64,000 nt of DNA from Zygaena filipendulae (taxonomy: Eukaryota > Arthropoda > Insecta > Lepidoptera > Zygaenidae), in NCBI GenBank assembly GCA_907165275.2, contig OU015660.1, forward strand, positions 4,528,501 through 4,592,500, in the 5' to 3' direction. Positions 45,651 to 58,858 of this stretch are shown here, one piece after another. The translations under genes were made by a program, and so were the position numbers. The notes below the pieces were generated by a model. The model was given only the letters and a program-made list of their open reading frames with translations. It was not told the origin of the DNA and did no database searches. Position 1 is the stretch's first letter; every line of letters starts with the position of its first letter.

Positions 45651-48600
45651 AGTCATTGTTATATATAGTTGCTAAAAAATATTTTTTGTTTTTATAATAT
45701 TAGTTTTATTGTTGTTTCATAGTAAGTATTTTTTAAGTCTTACTTTTTTTATCGCCATTTGTCTTTGACAATTCAGCAATAGGTTTATATTCTCCAGTGG
45801 CAACTTATAAAGGTATGTAAGGATCAGTGCAAAGATCAATCATTCCAATAATTAATCTTTTCCCTAATTTTCTATCAGCTCTTTAGGTACTTTCTTTTTG
45901 AGTCTTTCAAAAGTAAATGTATTTTCCATTAGGCCCACCATCATTTAATTTGGATGCATACTTATTTAAGTAGTCTCTTTTTGTATTTTGAGACACTTTC
46001 CTTTATTTCTTCTCTTACTGTTTTTATCTTTAGATTGTGATATAATGTTTCATTTGTAACATACCTTGACAGATTCGCTATCAATCTAAGTGTTTTTGAC
46101 TGAAACCTTTGTAATATTTCTGTATATCTATAATAAAGTCTTACTTAGTAGCAATTTTTAATTTAGCCATCAAATTATCGAAGAAAATTTATACATGCGT
46201 GAATGATTTAAAACGACTTAACGCTCATCTATCAAACTTTCGCCTCTGTTCATACAACAAACAAAACGATTACCTATTACACATAGCGCAGACATTCAGA
46301 TCGGCACGTCTGGACAGCTCGACAGAATGATGGCGAATGCAATCGATGCTGACAAATGGGTGTCGACACACAACAGAGAATGTACACGGCAACGGTATGC
46401 GCTGCAACAGAACGCGACGATACGATTGCGTGCCGTAGTACATAATTGAAATGCCCGCATTGTTCTGTTTAGCCGACGCTCCCCTATAAGATAGGTACTG
46501 GCCGATATTCTTTTAACATATTCGTAAAAAGTCATGACGATGATAATCTTACTCATATTTCCTGTAATGATTCGTTGTTTTAATGAAAAACAATTGTTAT
46601 TTTCTATATAGTTATGTACTACATATAGATGAGACGATAAAGTGCCCTGTTAAGAGTCAATTAAAAATTCCTTAATGGATTTTCAATTAAGTTTTTAATT
46701 GCGTGTTTTGTTTAGAAAAACACTAAAACGTTCGGATACTTGAAGGGCGTCAAAGCGTGATAGTGTAACATGTAAAACAGTATCTACAGGTTTTACTGAC
46801 GCATCTAATTATGGTACGACGTGGTGTCACAGAAAAATAAGTCTAAGAAGATACAAAAAGCATGTTTTGCTTCTCATGGGTATTACGTTTACCGAGAGCT
46901 TAGACTTGTTAGTAACTTTCTAAATTTTTTAAAACAGGTTTTAATGCGAATATACTGTTATACAGTAAAAAAAAATAATATCAATAGATAGATATTTAGA
47001 TAGATAGATAGATTAGATTTAGGTAGGGGTTTTTCGAATAAATATTTTGATGATTTCTACAAAACACTTTTTTTGCCTATTGCTATAGTTAATAGATTTT
47101 ATCGTTCTATCGTTAAAGTATAAATGCTTGTGTTATCTGAATCACAGCTAGATCGATAATCTGGCCGGACATATTGCATACCTATCAGCTTTATGCTCAG
47201 GCACTCAGCGCTAATGTCTAAAGAAATGTGCTACATTAGTTTGTTGTTCGTACTCGTATAAGTCGTTTTGACGAAGCGACCCGACGGATAGTTTGAACAA
47301 ATCTTATTTGATCACTAACACAATTTTACATCAGCTGACTTTCGTCTTTTGATCTTCTGTACAAGTGAACTTCTCATGGTTTTCTTTTGTTCCAAATATC
47401 CTGCATTTCAATATCCCGTGCAAATTGACAATCATTTTATCTTAACAATAATAACATGCTATCATATTCCATCTCTGTTTAATATTTGTATCGGAGGAAG
47501 AGACCTTCTATAAACAAACTACTACTAAAAATAAAACTTCATTCAAAAGGTTCAGCGACTTTCCAAAAAGATTTTGAGATGAAAATATGTCATTTGCGGT
47601 TTTAATTTTACACACTAGGGGCCCCCCTATAGCTAGGTCCTCTATATTCAACGTCTGGGAAAGCTAAATATTTTTAAATGAGGGAATCCACAAGCTTTAT
47701 TTGATATATTAAATTCTTTACATGCAATTTTTATTTTATTTTCACTTATCTCAGGCCAGAGAATTCTGAAACTAACACTGGTGTAACAACCAAGAACAGT
47801 TAGTCATAACTTTCTCAAAAACGTTAAAATCGTTCAGGTTATCATCAAAACGTCATTCATTACTTGAAAATAGAACTCGAAAAAAAAGAAACGCATGAAA
47901 CGGAACAAAATTCGATACACAAGTGTCGGTTTAATATTTATAGATTCTGATTAATGACATGGAAGTGAAGAGGGGACGCGTATAGTATCTCCATGATGAT
48001 GGATAGTGTATCAAGTTATATGATAATGGTGTTTCAATAGAATTAGCCGCTTTGTTCTATTTGCCCTTACACCTTGGGTCAAACGTAGTTCGTGCTCTTT
48101 GAATAGATATCATTCGTATCGTTTTTGTTTTGGATTTAATCTCATGTACCTGCAGTTTTAATTGCAATGAACTTTTTCAAATAACTAATACTAAGTTTCT
48201 AAGATCCTAGTGATAGTCGTTTGAGTAGGTGGTAATTCCAACTAATCTTATCAGAATGACAGCATATAAGTAAAAATACATATTCAGTTGGTTTTTAACT
48301 GCGCCATTAACAGCTTATGTAAATGATTCAAATTTGATTTTTTTAAATAAATTATTGTATTTTGTACAGCTGATTTGGAGCAACAATTAAAGAACCTTAC
48401 TTATAGGTACAGGCGGCATTGAGCGCAATTTTTTTAAAATACCTACATTAATAAGGAATAAATTGCATTTAAAATTTCGAACAACTCGCTTTTCTAACAA
48501 ATAGTTAATTCATAGCGTATTAATAACAGTGAAACATCTGTTATTGCACGGATGGTGTTATAATGAGTTGCTTAAAGTTTACGCTCCACTGCAGAAGCGA

Positions 48601-50803
48601 ATGCTAAGCTGTTTTTAAAGCTAGCACATAATATAATACGCTTATCTGACACATTTCAAATGGATCTAAATCATATAAATTAGATAAAAAATAATAATAA
48701 TTGTCAGCGTCTCTAGAACTTCTCAGGCTCTACATTTTCTTACTTTCGGTATTAGTAATTTATACAATTTGCTTAAATAACGAAAATTGCTTACTTGACG
48801 AGTTTTATTTTTCATTCTTTTTAAGAACCAATAAAAACAAGCTCTATTTAAAAAAATATACCATTCTATGCTCCGTCAAACTGGTATAAAATAGACCTTA
48901 TGAACACATACCACCTACTCATAATATGAAAGAAGTATTGTTATAGGGAGCATAAAGCAGATAAATTATGATTTATTAATTTTGCAATAAGGTTACAGGT
49001 TATGTAGGTATGTACGGTTACGTGTGTAAAGCGAAAAAAATTAAAAAATGGGTACCTATACAGAAATCCATAAGTGTTTTCGTTTTCAGAAATTTTATAT
49101 TTAAACTGGTCCAGTTAAAAAAGTATAATGATTAAGGTAGACCTCACAAAGTCACAACACGATCACACAAAAGGGCGATGTGCAAAATTGTAACAGGTAG
49201 GTACTTTCTTTCAACCCGTGTCTCTTTCACGTGAAAATTGAAAGAAAGTGTTTACTGATTTACAACCGCATTAGGACCGCGAAAAGGGCAAACAAAAACA
49301 ATATAATTCACAAAGAATTCGCTCGGATTTAACAGACAAAAAACAATCGAGAGTGTAGGTGCGGGCGTATTTAGCAAAATCGCTGGAATGCAAGCGAAAG
49401 TGGTCACCTTTGGTTCACAAAGAATTGAATAGATTTATTTGTATTTCGAACAAAGAGAGTGAGAATTCAGCCATGACCTTGAGAAACAAAGGAGTGCATG
49501 ACAATTGGCCACCTGCAGATCGGACAAGCCATTTAAATATTATTCGCAACCTGCAATGGAACAAAAAAAAACTTGCATTTTCACCTGGCCTACTTGTGTT
49601 CAGTCTTTAACAGCAGTTTGTCTCTGATGCTTACATCGGGTATTTGTAGTGTTTAAATCTCTAATCAAGTGCAAAAATAAAATACCTACATACCATATAA
49701 ATCAAAACATAATATAAGCAAGCTAAGGTCGAATTAATTGGTTGTGTGTTTTGTAAAAGTGATAAAAAGCTAACCGGCGCACTCAGTGACTTAATAAAAT
49801 AATTGCTTCAGCTGTAGCATTTTCAAATTTTTGTAAATAAAATTCTATAATAAAACTGTTTTAGTAATGATTGACTCCGAGTGCGGCGGTAAATGTGATA
49901 AATAAAAACCAAAATTACTAGACAAATATAACAAAAGGAAAAAGAAAAGTCAACTTACAGTATAATCAAAGTTCAACGTCTAAAACAGTCGAAGTGCCCG
50001 TGGAGGAAGAACTTCAAGAATGCTTCTTCCGAAACTGAGAACGAGAAATTTTAAAATTGTTTAATAAAATTTATTAACAGTCTTTATATTCTCTTAGACA
50101 TGTCAACAAGGTATGTTACTATTATATATTACTTATACTCACATTTTTTTGTTGGTCTTAGTTCCATTAATCGACAGGTAGGGTTGTCCATAAGCGGTTT
50201 TTATTTATAAGGTGGTGTTAGTATTAACTTGGAATGTTGTAGCTGCTCCGGTTGGACGGCGGAAGGAGAGCGGGGGACAGCTCGCCAGTCGCTATGTAGA
50301 GGGTGTTCGATGTTCGTGTTGTCTTCAGAACAGTAGTTCAATACACCTTCTATCACAAATTTTTGAACCAATATTCGCTATTTCATGTAGAATATCACAT
50401 TTTGACTACAACGAATGTTTAATTGAAGCTATAGCTTGTGATTTCATTTGCTCTTAGATTTTTTTATACCATAATATTAATTTTTAGGTACGACCCCGTA
50501 CTCCCTAAAAACCTTGCTGGCCAATATTTATTCCAATAGGTAGTTATTCTTATACCTAAACACTGTTATGTACAGTCAAAGAACCCACAAAGTAAAATTT
50601 AGGTAAATTAATTTAAATCATATACCTACTCCGAATATTAAGTACCTACCTATATTAAGTAAAAATAATTTTATTTTAAATTTAGTAACTATTGTGACTT
50701 CTTACCGGTTCAGTTATCAGTAGTTAGAACAAAGTGAACTTCGCTTACTGTTTTCTGAGATTTCTCCAGATAAACAAAATAAATCTTTTTCAGCTATTTA
50801 ATA
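45651..50803. other. Repeat-poor gene-free stretch
   Basis: Over about 5 kb there is no Helitron-like end, no TIR pair and no credible ORF. ORFs at 46296-46556 (minus), 48701-48889 and 49359-49610 have no domains. A GATA tract lies at 46984-47015. Around 50230-50350 the sequence becomes less AT-rich, with a domain-free ORF 50212-50457. Confidence 0.35.
46984..47015. repeat. Imperfect GATA microsatellite
   Basis: ATAGATAGATATTTAGATAG followed by further AGAT units, interrupted once by TTT. GATA repeats are common in animal genomes. Confidence 0.8.
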
Positions 50804-50876
50804 GTTTAAACAGTATTATACCTAATACTGTTTAAACAGTATTATACCTGATACTGTTTAAACATCCTGTTTAAAC
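50804..50876. repeat. Palindromic GTTTAAAC array
   Basis: GTTTAAAC occurs four times (50804, 50830, 50856 and 50869). The first two and the second and third are joined by AGTATTATACCTAATACT-like linkers that are themselves inverted repeats. GTTTAAACAGTATTA at 50804-50818 pairs exactly with 50823-50837 across a 4 nt loop. Two 26 bp units in tandem therefore each form a hairpin. Confidence 0.9.
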
Positions 50877-52067
50877 ATTTGTGAACATCCTTTACTAGTA
50901 GAGTATGATATCAAGGTTAGGCTTAGCGGCACACTCCACATGTGGTCAACCTTAATAAAGTGCGATGCTATTACACGGGGTCCGCGGGTCAGAGAGAGAA
51001 AGCAATACACTAGCTTAGCGGCCATGTTGTATTATGGATGCCTATCATATTTTGGACTCGCTTCGGACCGGATTATTCTTTTTATTTTTATTTTGCACTT
51101 CCATCTCGCCCCGAACCGGTCTCAGAGCGACGACCACCATTTATTGTAGATTAAAGAGGCTTGTTGTCTTAATTTTAAGCCGCAGCTTAATTTATGACTA
51201 CATATTAATGTGGTTTCCGCCATATTTCCCCACAACTAGGTAGGTACGTCATTGATTTCTTTATTTGATTTGCCGCGTCACATTAATAAGGCCCCGCTTA
51301 GTATCTACCTACTGCCGGCTAATATTTTGTGCTTAACTTAATGATTTGGCAATTAAATTAAATTGTTAACGTTGTGGTGGCCAAATTAAAATGTACAGGC
51401 GCGATGAGAGATTTAAGTACTTCGCCATCGCCCCTTACCGATGTACTTGCATTTGTCATGTTCGCGGCTGTTGGAGCCTGCTTTTGATTCAACATCTTTT
51501 GTTTTTATAATTGCGAACTATTAATAAAAGCTAAGCATGTTTTCGGCACGGCAAAAACTTCGCGATGCTATAGAGTATATGTGTTTAATAACACGCGTGG
51601 GTCAGTGAACCCGATTGCGTCACCAGCGGCGAATATTAATCATGATTTCGCTCGCGTAGTTGTACAAAACAAGAGCAAAATAGCGGCGTGCAAACTCGAA
51701 TGTCCGAGTGAAAAAATGACAGTACGCCCGACCGAACCAAAAGAACCGGTGGCACAAAAAGCGCTGCCGGTGAAAAAATATGATTTACGGCGTGAAAAAT
51801 GTGGAAACACATATAAAAAAGGGAAAACGGCGAAAGCGTTTCCGCTAGACAAATTTATTAAACCTATCGGCCTGTGGGTTGCGCTCGTTGCACAGTGGGG
51901 CTTGTGTCAAATAACCCACCCAGTTACACTATTCTAACACTCATCTCATGTGAGTGGTTACCTATCTGGATTTTGTAATTATTTGACACCCTAATTGTTT
52001 GTGAAATGCGTTTAATATTTTTTTTGTGCATGTATTTTTACGACCTTGCCATAAAGAGATGTCATCA
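50877..52067. other. Less AT-rich stretch with a domain-free ORF
   Basis: About 51590-51920 is clearly less AT-rich than the window. It carries a 118-codon ORF (51581-51937, plus) with many Lys, Ala and Pro residues and an opposing minus-strand ORF (51640-51852). No domain, splice site or homologue is recognised. It could be a host exon, a conserved regulatory segment or chance. Confidence 0.3.
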
Positions 52068-52234
52068 TCCTTATACTACATATTATAAATGCGAATCTGA
52101 ATTTATTTATTTGTTTGTTGGTTTGCCTTAACTACTCAACCGATACAGAGAAGGACATAGAGTACTTTTATCCCGGAATTTCCACGGGAACTCCGAAGTA
52201 GGTAAATGACGGTGAAACCGCGGGAAACGGCTAG
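52068..52234 (+). mobile_element. Helitron-like short repeat, full termini, internal deletion
   Basis: Begins TCCTTATACTACATATTATA after A and ends ACCGCGGGAAACGGCTAG before T. The middle is shortened: ACTCAACCGA joins directly to TACAGAGAAGGACATAGAGT. It is 167 bp long. Confidence 0.85.
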
Positions 52235-52550
52235 TAATAAATTTAAGTTAGGTATAAAATAAAATAAAATTAGGCACTTTAGTTGTTGACAATACTGTAC
52301 AATAGGTATATTTTATTATTGTTAAGAAACTCTATAGGTGCGATGTGAACTGATCAAATCTCCAGAATAAACTCCGGCAATGTCCGAGACAATCGACTCC
52401 GCCTCGGCCGGTGGCGATTGTCTGCAATGTGTAATTACGCTTCCATTCAATAACACACCGTGGCTATCTTAATAGAGTGCTAAGAATCTTTGCGATCGTC
52501 GATACAACCAACGTACAGGCATCAAAGATGTGGGAGCTGTTTGTTTTAAA

Positions 52551-52800
52551 CTAGCTGTTTCCCGCAGGTTCATCCGCGTGAAAAGTTTTTATGTAATATA
52601 ACTACTTTTTCCCGACATCTGATTCAAATGAAACAAAGCCTATGTTGCTCAAAACGCATGACAATGCCGTTTACCAGATTCGGAGATTATCGTATCGTGT
52701 TCACGGTGAACAGACAGAAAGACAAAAAGGAATTTTAAAAACTTTTTGGTTTTTCTCGTCCCCTCTCAATTTTGGTAAAAATATTCAACGTACGGAATCG
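52551..52800 (-). mobile_element. Helitron-like repeat, fourth subfamily
   Basis: On plus it starts CTAGCTGTTTCCCGCAGGTT after A, then CATCCGCGTGAAAAGTTTTT, GAAACAAAGCCTATGTTGCT and AGATTCGGAGATTATCG. The same blocks occur at 54607-54830. The left (5') end on minus is not clear. ACAGACAGAAAGACAAAAAG marks the inner part. Confidence 0.65.
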
Positions 52801-54606
52801 CGGATTCTACTTTTTGTTATGGTATAGAAGTAGGTATAATAGATAAGGAACGGCATCAGAAAAACAATATTTAAAAAAAACTTTTTTTTTTCGATAAAAC
52901 AGTGAGTCACGATAGCCCATCAGTGCTTTTTTTTTAAAGAGTGAGACACAAACAGATTTTATATCAAAATTAATGAGATGTTAACACCAAAGTTTTGATT
53001 AGTTGTCGTAATAATATAACATCATCTCTAATATTATTTAAATAAGTGGTTATTCTACCTCTAACTAGTAAGTAGTTAAGTATCTAACTTTCTAATGTTA
53101 TTTAATTGGTTCATATTAGTTTTTCAACTATATGTAGATATATAAACGCGTCGCCGGATGGTATGTGTCCGGTGACAGATACGGGGACGGGCGGCGGATC
53201 TTAGGCGGAAATTAAAACTAATAATTCAAAAAGTTTCCACGCGACCGAGCCTCCGCCGCCGAGCCAGATTTATGTTTCTACCAGTCTTGTGAGTGTTTCC
53301 CACTTCTACATAGTTCGGATATCTATTAACGAGAAGGGTAGTATGGCATACTAAAACTGGAGGCTATTGATAAGATTGTGTACATTAAATATGGTTAAAC
53401 CCTATACATAATTATGTCATTAAAAAGCTAAGTAGCTACTTAATTTTTTATTCTTGATCATTTTTTAGATTTTAAATCAGCACGTTGATACATTAAAATT
53501 AGCCTTGGTAACGGAAGTACCGCGCATGAAGTTGGTGAAAAATGCAACAATAATAATTTATTCACGTTAAAAAAGTAGATTTTATTTCTTAAGTAGTTTA
53601 TAGTTCTGTATAAACTCCTATGTTTCCACAATAATTATAATTAACCACTCCAACTAAATATTTTTTGTGAAAAATAAATTAGCAATGAGTGGTCCTACAG
53701 ATTTGTTAAGGTAACGTAGGTACTTAATATTTCAGTAGATTAATTATGTTTATACTATATACTTTTGTAAACATATTTAATCTGCATTGTTGCAGTTATT
53801 ATACATTATTAAAAAAAATAAAAAAGGCTCAGGAATCAGAGTCAATAATAATTTACACAACACATAATATCATGGAGCAACCTACAGATCAAAGGAATTT
53901 ATTGCGCTGCGTCGGTCACCTCACAAAAGGTAAGCAAAATCCTCCCAACTAAAGTAAAGCTCTTGTGCAAACGAAAAGCGACATTCGTTACATAACGATT
54001 GCAATACGTCCATCGTAGGTGCCGCATCAATCCTATACCCGGTGGCACAAGGCGAATGCATCAATGCGCTCTTGCATACCTACTAAAGAAGGAAAATTCG
54101 AAACATTTTTTCAAACGCAGGCATTACATTACTTTCTCGCGCAGACTTCACTTCCAGTGGCTTTAAAGGAAGGTGGCGATGTATGTTCATATAGTTAGCA
54201 GTCGTATAATTCTTCAGTTTTATGATACCTGGTGTGAGTACTGTGAGAGTATTTGTATTCTAAGGTCAGTGAAAGAAGTGTAATGTTCAAAGCTTCCTTG
54301 ACCATTTATTAGTGACGACTTTACGACTGTTAAGCATCCAGCAACGATTTATTGGCATCTGTGTGAGAAAAGATACATTTTTCATTGGTTAGACAAGTTT
54401 TTAAACATGGAAAAATTCGTTGATTTTTTTTATCTGGCATTGAATAAGTGAGTCTATTAATTTGAAAACGAAATACTAAACACTATTACGACATTCTTTG
54501 TAAATAAAGACAGAAATTGCCTATATACGAAGCATTGCGATTTTAAGCTGTCAGGACGACTAACTCTTGTAAAGTTTTCAATAAGTATTTATATTCATTA
54601 CTAGTA
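52801..54606. other. Non-coding stretch
   Basis: A GC-rich patch at 53150-53275 (CGTCGCCGG, GGGACGGGCGGCGG, CCTCCGCCGCCGAGCC) stands out from AT-rich flanks and could be a host promoter or exon. The ORF 53746-53952 has no domain. Confidence 0.3.
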
Positions 54607-54830
54607 CTAGCTGTGCCCCTCGGTTTTACCCATGTAAAACGTTTTTATATAATAACTTTTTCCTCAAAATCCGATTTAAGTGAAACAAAGTCTACACAAT
54701 TATGTTGCTCCAAGCTAAGTTTAATCTGCCTGTGAAAACCGCATGACAATCTGTTCAGTAGATTCGGAGATTGTCGGAATAATACCAGACTATAATTAAA
54801 CTGTTTTTGTTTGTTTGTTTTATATAGTGC
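54607..54830 (-). mobile_element. Helitron-like repeat, fourth subfamily
   Basis: On plus: CTAGCTGTGCCCCTCGGTTT after A, then ACCCATGTAAAACGTTTTTA, GAAACAAAGTCTACACAAT, TTCAGTAGATTCGGAGATTG. It matches the blocks at 52551-52800. The 5' end on minus is not fixed. Confidence 0.65.
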
Positions 54831-55512
54831 GTCACCCAAAACAACTAGATATTATGATAATAATTAATAAAATAAATACGATCTCTCAAAGAGTTTCCGA
54901 AAAAAAATGCTGTTCAAAACAATAGGTACGCTTGTGTTTTGAAAAGCATTATTTTTCGTAAATAACTTTTATTACATTTATTTATAACTAAATAGAGAAT
55001 GCGTAATATTCAATAATTTTATTTCTTATTGTAGATAAGTATAGTTTTTGAAACTATACGCTTCTTTGGCGCTCGTGGAGTTGATAGCTGTAATGTTGTT
55101 TAGATATACGTGTCAAGTCATTGTCTATTTTTTATTCACGTCAAAGAACTTCTTATACGTGCGCACAAAGTATGCACAGGCTTTTTTTTCTAATAAGCCT
55201 TCTTTCTTTTGCCAATAATAATATCTTTGATAAAACAATACGTCCATACATTCGCAGTAGTCGGGGTTAGGTAGTGGCGGTGCTGTTTATTATTTAGAAT
55301 GTGTAGCGATGGGGCGACGCGAGTTGATGCTCGCTCCGAGTGGAAATCTTTTGGGATTACGTTGCCGTCAACTGGTGTCGGCTGGGGGCACACTTGGCCA
55401 CCGACAAGTTATTTTCTACCTCAATGGCATAGAACGAATAGGCATAGAAGCGCAGTACACTCAGTCATGAAATTTTAAGTGCCGTGGAAATAGCCTATTA
55501 CGTACGCGCGTA
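54831..55512. other. Non-coding stretch
   Basis: The ORF at 55190-55393 (minus) has no domain. Otherwise AT-rich. Confidence 0.4.
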
Positions 55513-56285
55513 TAATAGGCATGTTTTCAGGGTATGAAGGTCAAAATTATATTTTGTCCGTCAGTTAGATAATAAAAAAATAATTGATACGTTATGCTTA
55601 AAATGTATTTTGCGGTTTCCAATTGATGAAAAAATGCTTAGATAAAGCGCATTAAAAATAGGGTACTTGCATGATTTTTTTTCCAGTCTATTTTAAAGAT
55701 ATATGGCCTACTTAAACAAAGCAAGAAACCTAAAAAAATACATATATTAATTAAATAGAGCGCTTCAAAATTTCTACTTTTGACTTTACCGCCGAAACGC
55801 GGAATGACGTCACTAGTTAAAAATTACGCCTTATGGAACTTTTGGAAGTAAATCGACACAGTTCTTAATGCATGTAAAGAATCGAAATGCATGTTACCGA
55901 TGCATTTTAAAGAAAAAATCTTCAGAAAAAGGAAAATATGTGTTGGCTTTATGCACTTAGTTTCTTTTGCCTTCCCTGAAAGAGGTAAATGTTTCCTAAA
56001 AAAACAAAAGTGACGTTATATGTTAAGCGTGGTTGTGATTAGTGTTTCGTTGCAATGTTCCGTTTCACAAAATTAAAAGTTGAATATTTTGGAAACTATT
56101 GATAATTTTTTAGTAAATCTTTCACGATAATGCTTTAATATGGCTCTATTTTTGAAATATTGACACATTTTCTTTTTATAAATTTCATGCAAGTACCCTA
56201 TTAGAAGTTGCACCAAGGCGTAATGTCACGCGTAAATTCCGCTCAATGTATATCGCCGTTATTTTCTGATTACGTTAACTGCTCC
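55513..56285 (+). mobile_element. MITE family A, copy 3, interrupted
   Basis: Left part: TAATAGGCATG (decayed TIR), TTTGTCCGTCAGTTAGATAA, AAAGCGCATTAAAAATA. Right part after the insertion: GGCGTAATGTCACG, CTCAATGTATATCGCCGTTA and TTTTCTGATTACG. These match, in order, the two halves of the copy at 3292-3621. The gap between them is filled by another element (55661-56198). Confidence 0.65.
55661..56198. mobile_element. MITE nested in family A, TA target (mariner-like)
   Basis: GGGTACTTGCATGA at the left end (55661-55674) is matched by TCATGCAAGTACCC at the right end, and TA stands on both outer sides. A TA duplication suggests the Tc1/mariner superfamily. 538 bp, non-coding, with an internal ATGACGTCACTAGTT block. 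Confidence 0.8.
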
Positions 56286-58652
56286 GGGTGAACCAACAGC
56301 CTTATGTCTCAAGCGTTGCCCGCTATGATGTACGAGAAGACGACGCCTGGCGAAACCTAAACCGGGGTAAAGCCTCCATCACGTCAAATGAATACTAAAT
56401 CACGGGCGGCCATTTGAATTTCAATCTCTAGCCGCTGCCGCTGTTCCCATTCACCGTAGCCTTGCGCTTTATTACTTCGACAAACATTTTTCTTTTCATA
56501 AATATTTAGGTAAACCAACATTAGCTTTAACACGAAAATGAAATAAATGTTAAGTGCCTACGCACACCAAGAATGCCATGACATGCGTTTTAAATTGACT
56601 GTACCGAGTTTTTGGGTAAATTTTGTACTTATTTCTGAATTTAATAATAATAATTTGCTTACTTTGAATAATAATCATAATATAAAAAAAAAATCTTTGT
56701 AATTAGACAATTATTTTTAGAAAAAAAAAACATAGTGTTGGCAGTAGTTATCTAATCAATAATAATAATTAATGAATAAAAGAAACTCAACTAAAATTCG
56801 AATAGCTAGAGATATTCAGAGCACTTTATCAGCAGCAAAAAAGCCTAGAGATGATTCTGCAAATACCTACTACCTAGATATTTTTTCTTGGCTATTAGCG
56901 AAATTCTTCTTATTCTGAATTTCTATGCAACCTTTCAGTACACCCGGAAATATTTTAACTAACGTTTGGATAGTTCTTATGCCTAGGAGCATAGAAGTTA
57001 AATTGTTTTATATCATGGATTTTAGTCAGGATTTCGGTAGACGTATATTTTTGGGAACATTTCGCGTGGGAAATGGAGGATCGCATTGACCCTTGCTAAA
57101 GAATAAATGAATCCTAAGACAAGGTATTTTCTTCATGAATGTTTTTCTTTAACGATTTCATAAAAAATTCAGGTGATGTTTAGTATTACGATATAAGTTG
57201 TTTACAAATTGTCTAAATAAACACTACATATACCTACCCACGTCTGTGTAGTATAATATAATCCATGTTTCTTTTTCGGATACAAAGTGACTATATATCA
57301 AACACAGAATTCAATACCTATGTTGTTGAATAAAAAAATCATATTTTGATAGTGATGCAATTGCTTGGATGTATCTACTAGATTAAAATAGAAGTGTATG
57401 TATTATATATAGGTAAATAAAAAGCCAAATACTTCTTACCGTCGCGTTGGTGCACAGGGGAAGCGTCCTCGAGCCCTCGTCCTAACAATTTTTCTCATAA
57501 ACCTAACATGACAGATTCGTACAGTGATTGATCGGGCCCGCTGAGCTGATCTGTTGGGGTACCGAATTATAATACAGAGGGTGTTCGCGCAACCAACAGA
57601 CGGTCATACCTACTTAGGTACATACCTCAGTGTTTACACAAGAGGTTTTTGGCGTATCTGTCATAGTAAATAACTCCAATGGAACCGTCAATAACATATC
57701 ATATACATATACCTACCTACCTATAAATTATTTTTAATGTGTTTATATTAACATAACGTTATTTCGAATTATATGAAGATAAATCTTAATAAAATTAAAT
57801 TCTTATGACATATTATTAATAGATTGTAAGAGAATATCAAATTATAATATATTTTCATTACCTATACCTACATAGATTGCGTGACTTCAAATCATTAATC
57901 TGGAATTTGCAGTTTCTTTTTGTCACAGAATTTTTTTAAATTTTTGTCTTTGCTATTTTATTTAAATTTTTGTATTGTACGTGTTTCACTTTCTAATTGG
58001 GTACGTATTAAAAGTTTTATGCAAACAAATTGCATTTAAAGCTTCTACCAATTTTCCCCTAGATTTTAGATGAAAATCTTTATTCGTCGAGAGGGAAGAC
58101 TACCCTTGAAAAAAAAAGTATTATTAAAGAAGGAGACAGTTCGGGCCACATTTGTAACTGTCACGGGCCGTATGATGAAAAATTAGTTCAGTCCTCGTGA
58201 CAAAGGCACGATAAACTCACTATACATATAGTTATCTCTTTCTACCGTACAGTATCGAGGCGCGCGGATGAGAAGCGAAGCGCATTGATGCTGCGTTCCT
58301 GATGGCAAATGACACAGACAGCTTAGGGATGACCGTAGAAGCGAACAGCAAGTTTTTGACAGGGACCATTTATTGTGTATTGAATATCAATATAATTCTC
58401 CGTGAGAGTAAATTTTTGTAGTATAGAGAGTGCGGCTGGAGGCTCGAGGGTGAAGTTTGGGTACACAGATTATTGCCAACAGCAAATACTGGATGTGATT
58501 GATTGGGGGGCCACTACTAGGTACACGTGTTGCCTGTTTTGTTCTATAATTTTGTTGGTTTCAGCACATTTTGTAATACAATATGAAATTATATAAAAGT
58601 AAAAATACCTATGCCTATAGCCTACCCCGCGGCTTCCCTGTTAGGTTTAACA
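56286..58652. other. Non-coding stretch
   Basis: AT-rich with small less AT-rich blocks at 56330-56460 and 57440-57600. ORF 58402-58596 has no domain. No repeat family recognised. Confidence 0.35.
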
Positions 58653-58771
58653 GCCCGCTCCACACTCTCGCAAGAATCCATCGAAGAAAGGCGAAGACCA
58701 TCGGCTCCACATTCACGTTCTCGTGGTTTTCTCGCGTTCTCGCAAGGTTCTCGCGTGAATGTGGAGCGGGC
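58653..58771. repeat. Short GC-rich inverted-repeat element
   Basis: GCCCGCTCCACA at 58653-58664 pairs exactly with TGTGGAGCGGGC at 58760-58771. Inside, GGCTCCACATTCACG (from about 58700) repeats the terminal motif and CTCGCGTTCTCGCAAGGTTC forms further TCTCGC repeats. Total 119 bp in AT-rich surroundings. Two short ORFs cross it and are not credible. No target duplication was found. Confidence 0.7.
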
Positions 58772-58858
58772 ATTAGTCTTTATCTTAAGTATTAGATAAC
58801 TATCTACCTATAAACCAAATTTCACAAAAATGTTTCAGTTGTTCCGAAGATTAGCCTA

